The notes under the pieces are model-generated. The model saw nothing but the letters and a program-made list of their open reading frames with translations. It did no database searches and was not told where the DNA came from. This document shows, one piece after another, positions 1 through 7,692 of a stretch of DNA of 28,436 nucleotides. Numbering within the stretch: position 1 is the first letter of the stretch; each line of letters starts with the position of its first letter. This DNA is from Chrysochromulina tobinii. Taxonomy: Eukaryota > Haptophyta > Prymnesiales > Chrysochromulinaceae. The stretch is taken from NCBI GenBank assembly GCA_001275005.1, contig JWZX01003016.1, positions 1 to 28,436 on the forward strand. Direction: 5' to 3'. A program made the position numbers and the translations under genes.

Positions 1-497
1 CGTCGGCCCGCGGCGCGCGCCGCCGCCGGGGGCCATCGGCCGGGCGTAACTATCCCGTATGAATGGATATTCCGCCGGCGGATCCTGCGCGATACCGATC
101 ATGGCGATACCGATTCCGGATAAGACATCAGATTCATAAGTGATATCTGATCCAAAGAGGCCCGTCGATAATGTCACGCGACACGGTGTATCGCTTTGTA
201 TCGCTTCCGATCTCGCGATTATGCGTGCGGTAACATCCGTGAATCATGATACGATTGAAGGTAAACGGTGGTGCCGCGGGCGTTTTTCCTAACTTAAGAG
301 AAACAGCACCGTGCGCCGTGGAAAAACGGCCGCGTCGAGCGCTTGGCACATAGGTGAATCAGCATGCCATGACAGCGCAATTTGGCAATGTGGTGTTCGC
401 GGTGTGTGGTCGTGGGCACTAACAGCCGCGGCGCGCCACACTCACAACCCCCGCGATTGCTGCTGTGGCGGCGGTGGCGGCGGCGGCGGCGGCGCGC
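1..497. other. Intergenic, no gene recognised
   Basis: I see no coding sequence here. The stretch is less GC-rich than the genes and holds small direct repeats: the 11-mer GCGATACCGAT at 89-99 and 104-114, and a perfect 10-bp tandem duplication TGTATCGCTT at 187-206. The region lies downstream of the CFAP119-like gene, which ends at 498 on the minus strand. Short ORFs here have no recognisable similarity. Confidence 0.5.
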
Positions 498-683
498 TCA
501 CTTGACCTTCGCCTCGAGCGCCGCGAGCTTCGCCTGGTGCGCCGCCGCCGTCTGCGCGTACTGTGCCTCGAGGTTCGCCTTGATGGCGGCAACCTGCGCG
601 GCGATCTGCGCCTCCACGGCGGCCTTGACCGCCTCAGACACGTCGGCGTTGAGCGCAATGGGCGGTGGCTCCACGTACGCGGG

Positions 684-714
<31 letters not shown>

Positions 715-1238
715 ACAGGCAAACCCTCTGACAGCGGTGGGAAGCTGTCGGGCGGCTGCTCCTGCCATGAGGTACGCACGTCGACCTGCTTGACGTGCTT
801 GAGGGTGAAGGCGTACCGGTAGAGCTTGAAGTGGTCGTAGTAGTTCTCGAGCGCGAACTTGGTGATCAGCTGCACCTCAGAAAGCGTGAAGATACCGACC
901 GAGTGAGGTGGTCGCTGCACTGAGTGCATGAGCAGCAGCGCCTTGAGGAACTCCCAGCTCTTGTGCGGCGGCAGGAAGGCCTCGGCCATCTCCTCGTGGT
1001 TCCTCTTGATGATCGAGAAGAACGTGGACGTCTTCTCCACCGAGAAGCTGTGCGCACGAGCGAAGCGCAGCGCGTTCATGTACAGTTCCAGCAGCACCTC
1101 CATCCGTTTCGCCTGGCCGCCGAGGCTTAGCAGCTGCGAGAGCGTCGCCTTGGCGGCGTCCTCGTCGCGCGCCGCATCGAGCGCCGCGAGGCCCTCGGGC
1201 TGCAGGTCCGCATACAGCAGGAACGTGCCTGCCTTCAT
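498..1238 (-). CDS. CFAP119: CFAP119/CCDC189-like cilia- and flagella-associated protein
   Basis: A single open exon encodes about 246 residues from the ATG at 1238; the frame extends further upstream, but only from a TTG. The middle carries the family signature: a KSWEFLKALLLMHSVQRPP segment, then a helix around SEVQLITKFALENYYDHFKLYRYAF. From memory this closely matches vertebrate CCDC189/CFAP119 (DUF4464 family) and the Chlamydomonas flagellar protein FAP119. The C-terminus has an EP-repeat (PEPEPEPEP, from a GGCTCC hexamer repeat) followed by an Ala/Lys/Glu-rich helix likely to form a coiled coil. The family is axoneme-associated and its biochemical role is poorly defined. The gene is divergent from PHF5A with about 270 bp between starts, so they may share a promoter region. 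An additional 5' exon cannot be excluded. Confidence 0.75.
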
Positions 1239-1508
1239 GCTGGGACGACGAGGCGGTGGCAACGCAGGAGCAATGGCGGACCGGAACTGTTGCGCTGAAT
1301 TTCACAGAGATCGGAGTGTTAACGCAGAGCCGTTACGAATGGGAGAACGCCAGAGGGAATGAGAGAGCGATGTGCTGAATTGAGTGTTAAAAGAGGCTCG
1401 AGTATAGGGCTGTGAAGTTGTCGGACACCTCGCCTAGAACGAGGCCTCGCGAGAGAGCAGCGCGCGAGAGCTTCCGCCAACGTCCTCGCCTCACCGCACG
1501 GGTTCGCC
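1239..1508. promoter_or_regulatory. Divergent intergenic region between CFAP119-like and PHF5A
   Basis: About 270 bp separate the two outward-facing start codons, so this interval must hold both 5' UTRs and both core promoters. I see no clear TATA box or known motif. The call rests on gene arrangement only. Confidence 0.4.
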
Positions 1509-2040
1509 ATGGCGAAGCACCATCCCGACCTGATCATGTGCCGGAAGCAGCCGGGCATCTGTGCGCAAGCAGCACCCTCGAACGCGCTTGCGAAATGCAT
1601 GTGCCGTCGCCGCCCTCCTGACCCGCCCATGTCTCGCGCCTTGCAGCGGTTGGCCGCCTGTGCGAAAAGTGCGACGGCAAGTGCCCCGTCTGCGACTCCT
1701 ACGTGCGGCCGTGCGTCCTCGTGCGTATCTGCGACGAGTGCAACTACGGCTCCTATCAGGGTCGCTGCGTCATCTGTGGCCAGCCGGGCATCTCCGATGC
1801 CTACTACTGCAAGGAGTGCACGCAGCAGGAGAAGGACGTACGTGGCGCCCCGCGCCCACACCCGCACCCGCACGCACCCGCCCTCGCACACCTCGCCTGC
1901 CGTGCTCACGTATTGTTTGCGAGCGCGCGAGCGTGTCTGTGCGGCCGCAGCGCGATGGCTGTCCCAAGATCGTCAACCTGGGCTCGTCGAAGACAGACCT
2001 CTTTTACGAGCGCAAAAAGTACGGCTTCCGCAAGAGGTAA
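1509..2040 (+). CDS. PHF5A: PHF5A/Rds3, SF3b subunit of the U2 snRNP (three exons)
   Basis: The gene reads as three exons: 1509-1560, 1647-1837 and 1951-2040. Both introns are GT-AG. The spliced product is exactly 110 residues, the same length as human PHF5A, and is nearly identical to it as I recall. It is a zinc-knuckle protein with many CxxC pairs (LCEKC, CPVC, CDEC, CVIC, CKEC) and the conserved C-terminus [15 protein letters not shown]5A sits in the SF3b complex beside SF3B1 and helps recognise the branch site in the nucleus. Tyr36, which lies at the branch-adenosine/splice-modulator pocket in the human protein, is present in CDSYVRPC. Joining is unambiguous: exon 1 ends GI, the split codon gives S, and exon 2 continues VGRLCEKC; exon 2 ends EKD and exon 3 starts RDGCPKIV. 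Confidence 0.96.
1561..1646 (+). other. PHF5A intron 1 (86 nt, phase 1)
   Basis: The donor is GTGCGCAAG and the acceptor is CCTTGCAG. Removal restores the conserved PHF5A frame through a split serine codon. The first 11 bases, GTGCGCAAGCA, are identical to the start of the QCR7 intron at 25119. Confidence 0.93.
1838..1950 (+). other. PHF5A intron 2 (113 nt, phase 0)
   Basis: The donor is GTACGT and the acceptor is GCGGCCGCAG. Removal joins EKD to RDGCPKIV, as in the human protein. The intron is rich in CACCCGCACGC-type C/A runs. Confidence 0.93.
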
Positions 2041-2478
2041 CGGCGGTAGGCGCGGGGGCGCGTACCGCCTCCGCGCCGCCTCTCGAGGTAGAGAGAGTGC
2101 AGCGCCGGGTTGGCACAGTGAGAAAGAAGCGCTCTCCTTGCCAGCCAACATGATAACTTGCTGCAGGAGCTAGAGCGAGCCGGTCGAGGTGGGCCGCACT
2201 CCGGATTTGCGCGTACCACAGAGATAGACTGCACCATCAACGATCAACCGACGAACGAGTCAACGCTCGTGTCACCACACCGGTGGCGGGATGTAAATAA
2301 GTTTTGTGTTCTCAAATGCGAACTGGTCGCTTCTCAAAATCTCAACTGGACCTTCCCCCCCTTTTCTTCCCTGAAGATCTTCACAAGAGCGCCCGAAGAT
2401 CTTCACAAGCACCCTCATGGCTCAGACGCTCTTCCGTCCGACCCGGAGCGCGACACCCGAGCGCGTACAATTGTACAA
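2041..2478. promoter_or_regulatory. PHF5A-calpain spacer with duplicated GAAGATCTTC palindrome
   Basis: This 438-bp interval holds the PHF5A 3' end and the calpain promoter/5' UTR. The 15-mer GAAGATCTTCACAAG occurs at 2373-2387 and again at 2395-2409, 22 bp apart. Each copy starts with the perfect 10-bp palindrome GAAGATCTTC. The pair lies 70-106 bp upstream of the preferred calpain ATG and is preceded by a C/T-rich tract, so it is a candidate factor-binding site. The calpain frame is open back to 2158, but those codons look like untranslated leader. Confidence 0.4.
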
Positions 2479-5400
2479 ATGGGCGACACGCTGCTGCCGC
2501 CGCGGCAGCTCGACGCTCAACGCGCGGCCTCGCTCTGGGATGAGACGCTCACCTTCCTCGAGCGCGGCAAGCGCGAGGACGAGGCGGGCAATTACTCTTC
2601 GGCAATCGTGCTCTTCTCGGCGGGCGTGGATGGGCTCCGCGCGCTGAGCAACGTGTCAAAGCGCGACGACATCCTGCAGCAGTACCAGGAGATCCTGCAG
2701 CAGTACTCGGCGCGCATCCAAGAGCTTCACATGCTCCTGCTGCAGTCTACGGCGACGGCGACGGCGGCGGCGGCGGCGCGAGCGGCCACACCCGCTGGCC
2801 AGCCCAACTCTGAGCCAGCGGCCAGTGCGCTTGCACAGGGCCGCCTGTGTGCCGAGCTGGCGATCTTGGCGGACCAGGCCGGCGAGCCGGAGGACGAGAC
2901 GATCAAACTTTACATGGCAGCGGCGGAGCACTACATGGCGGCGATGAAGCTGGATGAGGACGCGAGCGCGCGTGCGCAGCACCGCACGCGCCTCATGGGC
3001 CTCCTCGAGCGTGCCGAAGCCCTCAAGAACCCCTGCGCCGCTGCCGGGGCCTCAGCGCGCGCGCGCGCGCCAGCTGCCTTGTCGCCCGCCCCGGCTGGCG
3101 GCGGCGGCGGCGGTGGCGGAGGGGGCGGCGGCGGCAAGCCTCCAGCGGCGCCGGCGGCAGATCGGACTTCGGCGGCGAGCGGTGGCGGCGCTGGCAGCGG
3201 CAGCGGCGGCGGCCGTGGCGGCGGCGTGCTCAATGCCGAGGAGAAGGAAGTGCTTGCGCGCTCGTCAACCGTCTCGGGCATCCTATTCTATCCATGGATG
3301 GAGGATGGGCAGAGAGAGACTTTCCACTTCACGACGCCTTGGGAGGATCCCGATGGACTGCTCCCACTCTCGGAGCAGCAATTGGAGCACTTTGGACGCT
3401 GGGCCCGCCCGTCGCAATTCATGCGCGGAGAGCCGACGATGATCTACCTCATCTCCTCCCTCTCGATTACCCAGACCATCATCACCGACTGCTCCTTCGT
3501 CTCCTCGCTCGTGATCGCGGCTGCCTACGAGCGCCGGCACGGCAAGCAGCTGATCACCAATATCATCTGGCCGCAGGACAGCCGTGGTCAGCCCATCTAC
3601 AACCCGGCGGGCAAGTACATGGTCAAGCTGCATGTCAATGGGATCCCTCGCAAGGTGCTTGTCGATGATTAAGGCTGATTGCGGCTGACGATCGGCTGAT
3701 TGCGTCCGAGTGCGTCCGAGTGCCTCCCTCATCAGGTGCTCGTTCTCAAGACCCACTGATCTGATGACCTCTGAGTGGGTCTGAGTGCGTCCCTCATCAG
3801 GTGCTCGTCGATGATCGGCTACCCCTCGCCAAGGACGGCCAACTCATGACCTCGCACACGACCCATCCAGCGGAGCTGTGGGTGTCGATCATCGAGAAGG
3901 CGTACATGAAGCTCAACGGCGGTTACGACTTCCCCGGCTCCAATAGCGGCATCGACATGTTCGCGCTGACTGGGTGGATCCCCGAGCAGTACCGCTCCGA
4001 CGACAAGGACTTTGAGCCCAAGCGGCTTTGGGAGCGGATGCAGAGTGCCTCGCGCTACGGCGACTGCCTGCTCACGGTGGCCACAGGTGAGCTCGACGAG
4101 CTCCATGGGCAGGAGGAGGAGAAGATCGGCCTTGTCAAGACGCATGCGTACGCGGTGCTCCAGGTGCGCGAGGCGTGCGGCGAGAAGCTGCTACAGCTCA
4201 AGAACCCTTGGTCTAAGGTGCGCTGGAAGGGCGCCTTCTCGGTGCACGACCAGCAGCGCTGGACTGCCGCACTCCGGAAGGCGCTCGACTATGACCAGAC
4301 GTCGGCGATGCAGCACGACAATGGCGTCTTCTGGATCGATTACGCCTCGCTGCTCCGGTACTATCAAGGAGTGTACCTCAACTGGAACCCCGCCCTGTTC
4401 GCGCACAGCACGACACGCCACGGCCAGTGGCCCAAGCGACACCCAAGCGACACGGCGGATGACACCGCTTCGCTCGGCCGGAACCCGCAGTTCGCGCTCA
4501 CACTGACGGTGCCGCCGGGCGCTCCGGCAGCGACGTGGCTGCTGCTCACGCGGCACACGGTCTTCAAGGACCAAGGCAAGGATGACTTTCTGACGATTCA
4601 TGTGTTTAAAGGGGAGAGGGGCGGCTTCCGATGCTACTACCTCGAGGAAGCGTGGAAGGAGGGGGTGTACTCGAATCGGCCTCACTGCCTGGTCCAGTTT
4701 GATCTGCCGCCTGGCCAGCACCAACTCACCCTCGCGCTCGCACAGTACACGCCCGTGCCCTACCAGGTCGACTTCACCCTCAAGGTCTTCTCGATGGCAC
4801 CGCTCTCGCTTCGCCCCCTGCCGTACTCGATGCGCCATCTGGAGCGCGTGGCAGGCTCATGGCACGGGCCGAGCGCGGGTGGCTGTGCCAACTACGACAC
4901 CTTTGTCGACAACCCACGCGTGGCTCTCGTGGTGCCCGAGGGCCCCCCCGCCGACGTGCAGGTGGAGCTGCACGTGCCAGCAGCCAAAGCAGCCTCGGAT
5001 AGGGTGGCGCTGCCTTCGGTCGGGCTCGAGCTGCTCGCACTCGACAGCGCACTCGGCACGGACAAGCTTCCCTCCAAGTCACTCGCCGCCTCGGGCGCCT
5101 ACCGGCGCGGCTTCTGCCTGCTCGAGGTGCGCGGCCTGGCGGCCGGCCGGTATGCCCTCACCGCGTCCACCTTCGAGCCTCGACAGGAGGCGGGCTTCAG
5201 CGTTGTCGTGGGCAGCTCGGTCGGCCTCACGTGCAAGCTCCTCGCCCCCGAAGGCCACGGGCTTGAGCGATCCCTTGTCCGCGGTGCGTGGGCCGCCGGC
5301 TCGACCGCCGCTGGCTGCCCCAATTTCGGCAACTTCCACAACAATCCGCAGTACCGGCTCGCAGTGAGCCGACGCACCGAGTTCCTCGTGCGTCTCCGCC

Positions 5401-5690
5401 TCTCACCAGCCGAGCGCGCGGGCGGTGGAAAGCGACCCGCCCTCGGGCTCGACCTCTACCAACGCGACGCGCCCCTCGGCCCAGATGAGGCGCGTGGACG
5501 CTCGCAGCCGCTCCGCTCGGCCAACGGCGGCGTGTACAGCTATCCAGCCGGCGGCATGCTGCTCGCGCGCGCACCCCTCGAAGCCGGAGTGTACGTGCTC
5601 GTCCCCTCCACCTTTGAGCCGCTCGCCGCCGCCTATGAGCTCCTCTGGTACGCCGAGAGCGGCGCCGTGCGCGTCGATCAGCTGAGGTGA
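2479..5690 (+). CDS. CAPN7: Calpain-7 (PalB)-like cysteine protease, two exons
   Basis: Exons 2479-3654 and 3801-5690 encode about 1021 residues (human CAPN7: 813). Two MIT-like helical hairpins come first (about 15-85 and 125-190), as in calpain-7, where they bind ESCRT-III tails. A Gly/Ala/Pro linker with a 13-Gly run follows. The CysPc domain starts at FYPWM. The catalytic triad is intact: Cys338 in TDCSFVSSL, His507 in KTHAYAVL and Asn527 in LKNPWSKVRWKG. C2-like (calpain III) domains follow: one from RNPQFALTL, one from GSWHGPSAGGCANY, and a third from GAWAAGSTAAGCPNF. No EF-hand domain is present, which fits the atypical calpain-7 group. The start is the ATG at 2479, just before the first MIT domain; the frame is open to 2158. 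The likely role is ESCRT-linked endosomal proteolysis, inferred from the family. Confidence 0.93.
3655..3800 (+). other. Calpain intron (146 nt, phase 0) bounded by duplicated exon sequence
   Basis: The donor is AAG|GTGCTT and the acceptor is CATCAG|GTGCTC. Splicing gives RKVLVDDRLPLAKDGQL, which fits calpain-7. The junction motif AGGTGCTyGTCGATGAT occurs at 3653-3669 and 3799-3815, with 16 of 17 bases identical. Inside the intron are further direct repeats: GGCTGATTGCG at 3673-3683 and 3694-3704, TGCGTCCGAG twice at 3701-3720, and a 19-mer at 3725-3743 repeated at 3790-3808. Retention would end translation at the TAA at 3670-3672. Confidence 0.9.
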
Positions 5691-5892
5691 ATTGTGGATC
5701 AGGTTGTGAGGTAGTTTCTCTCAAATTTCGGGGCATGGTCGGTGGTCTCAAATTTCTCTCAAATTTGTGGCGGGTGATGTCGGAGCAAGGCGCGGCGAGC
5801 CCAACCTCCCGAAAGACTGTGAAGACAAACGTGATCTCCGCTACGGGAGCTCGTTCCTCTTCGGACACTTCGCTCACAAACGAAGGCTCTTC

Positions 5893-7434
5893 ATGCGCAC
5901 TCGCATGTTCGCGCTTGTGTGCTGCGCGGCATCGTACTACCGGCCGGCGCTGCGCGCGGCATCGACGCAGCAGGCGCTGCGCATGCCGCGCCTTGCCGCC
6001 GCGGCCGCGCCATCGCGCCGTGGACTCGTGCGCATGCAGGGCGGCGGTCGCGTCTCGGCGGCGGTGACGCAGAGCCAGAGCGGACAGCACGAGCCGCAGG
6101 ACGCGGACGCGGAACCGCCGCCCCCGAAGGGTGTGATCGATCTCAACCCGCCGCGCGGCACGCGCGACTTCTATCCGGAGGACATGGCGCTGCAGCGGTG
6201 GCTCTTCGATGCTTGGCGGCGGGTGGCGGCGCAGCACGGCTTCGAGGAGTACGACGCTCCTGTGCTCGAGACGGAGGCGCTGTACATTCGCAAGGCGGGC
6301 GAGGACGTGACGCAGCAGCTCTACTCGATGGAGGACCGGTCTGGCCGCCGCCTCTCGCTGCGGCCCGAGATGACGCCCTCGCTCGCTCGGATGGTGCTCG
6401 GCCGGCGCAACGCGCTGCCGATGCCGCTCAAGTGGTTTTCGATCCCGCAGTGCTGGCGGTACGAGCGCATGACGCGCGGCCGGCGGCGCGAACACTACCA
6501 GTGGAATCTCGACGTCTGGGGCGTGGAGGGCCTCCAAGCGGAGGCGGAGCTGCTCTCAGCAGCCGTCACGTTCTGCAAGTCCGTCGGGCTGACCTCCACG
6601 GACGTTGGCGTCAAGATCTCGACGCGGCGCGTGCTCTCGGAGCTGCTGCCCACGCTCGGAGTGCCCGCGGACAAGTTCGCCTCCACGTGTGTCCTCGTCG
6701 ACAAGCTCGACAAGCTGCCCGCGGACGAGGTACGCAAGACTCTGCTCGAGCAGGGGCTGGACGAGACGGCGGCCGCAACGCTGCTCTCGACGCTCGCGCT
6801 CTCGTCGCTTGAGGAGCTCGAGAAGGTGCTCGGGCCCGGGTCGCAGGCGCTTGCCGAGCTGCGCTCGCTCTTCGACCTCGCCGAAGCGTACGGGCTGTCC
6901 GAGTGGCTCGTGCTTGACCTTTCCGTCGTGCGCGGCCTCGCGTACTACACTGGCGTCGTCTTCGAGGGCTTCGACCGGAGCGGCGAGCTGCGCGCCATCT
7001 TTGGAGGTGGCCGGTACGATCAGCTACTCGGCACCTTTGGTGGTGAGGACCTGCCCGCCGCCGGCTTCGGCTTCGGCGACGCCGTCATCGTCGAGCTGCT
7101 CAAGGTCAAGGGACTGCTGCCCGCGCCGCGTCCGAATGCGAACGCCCTCCTGATCGGCTGCTCCGACGAAGCGCTCCGCCCGACGGCGATGGCGGCGGCG
7201 GCGGCCCTGCGCGCGAGCGGCGCGTGCGTCGACCTCGTGCTTGAGGCCAAGAAGCCGAAATGGGTCTTCAAGCATGCCGACCGCATCGGCGTCGGCTACG
7301 TCGCACTCTTCGATGCTCGCGAGGCCGACAAGGGCCTGGTGCGCGTCAAGCGGCTCACCGACGCCGAGCAGGAGGAGGTGCCCATCGCCGAGCTACCGCA
7401 GTGGTTCGCAAAGCAGACGGGCGCGCAGCGCTAG
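5893..7434 (+). CDS. HARS: Histidyl-tRNA synthetase, organellar type
   Basis: This intronless class II aminoacyl-tRNA synthetase charges tRNA-His. From the ATG at 5893 it has 513 residues; the frame is open to 5767, but a hydrophobic leader starts at 5893. Motif 1 surrounds PPRGTRDFYP. Motif 2 is WRYERMTRGRRREHYQWNLD, about residues 188-207. The HisRS-specific histidine signature is LSVVRGLAYYTG, followed by FGGGRYDQLLGTF. Motif 3 is AAGFGFGDAVIVELL, the form I recall from plant plastid/mitochondrial HisRS, not the bacterial GLER form. An anticodon-binding domain ends the protein. The leader MRTRMFALVCCAASYYRPALR resembles a signal peptide followed by a transit peptide with an aromatic just after the predicted cleavage site (ASAFAP-like), suggesting secondary-plastid import. 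Mitochondrial targeting remains possible. Confidence 0.95.
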   Translation: MRTRMFALVCCAASYYRPALRAASTQQALRMPRLAAAAAPSRRGLVRMQGGGRVSAAVTQSQSGQHEPQDADAEPPPPKGVIDLNPPRGTRDFYPEDMALQRWLFDAWRRVAAQHGFEEYDAPVLETEALYIRKAGEDVTQQLYSMEDRSGRRLSLRPEMTPSLARMVLGRRNALPMPLKWFSIPQCWRYERMTRGRRREHYQWNLDVWGVEGLQAEAELLSAAVTFCKSVGLTSTDVGVKISTRRVLSELLPTLGVPADKFASTCVLVDKLDKLPADEVRKTLLEQGLDETAAATLLSTLALSSLEELEKVLGPGSQALAELRSLFDLAEAYGLSEWLVLDLSVVRGLAYYTGVVFEGFDRSGELRAIFGGGRYDQLLGTFGGEDLPAAGFGFGDAVIVELLKVKGLLPAPRPNANALLIGCSDEALRPTAMAAAAALRASGACVDLVLEAKKPKWVFKHADRIGVGYVALFDAREADKGLVRVKRLTDAEQEEVPIAELPQWFAKQTGAQR

Positions 7435-7692
7435 GCGAGTCACTAGGCGAGGACGAGGTGTGCCTTCGGCAGGCCGCAGCGCGCCCGTATGTGGGTCGTG
7501 TGGGCAAGCGGGCTAGGCTTCACCACCTATCTAAGTCGAGTGACATGGACCAGTGTTACCGCGGTCACAGTCTGCAATTTGGGTGTGGAGCGTTGCGGCG
7601 CTCTGTCTTTCATGGTGTTTTGACCGACGTGTAACACGAACCGTGCTACGTATTATCTCGAATTCCCTATACCGGTGCGTGTGGCGTGGGAC
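7435..7692. other. Convergent spacer between HisRS and GH6 genes
   Basis: This 258-bp interval receives both 3' ends. I see no gene, tRNA or clear terminator-like structure in it. Confidence 0.5.

Noticed and set aside
3801-5690. Second half of calpain as an independent gene with a GTG start
   Set aside because: It begins mid-domain at VLVDDRLPL and lacks the catalytic Cys. Splicing with the upstream exon gives a complete calpain-7.
5227-6537. 436-codon minus-strand ORF
   Set aside because: It overlaps the 3' part of calpain and the 5' part of HisRS in antisense and is Arg-rich without motifs. Both plus-strand genes have clear catalytic residues.
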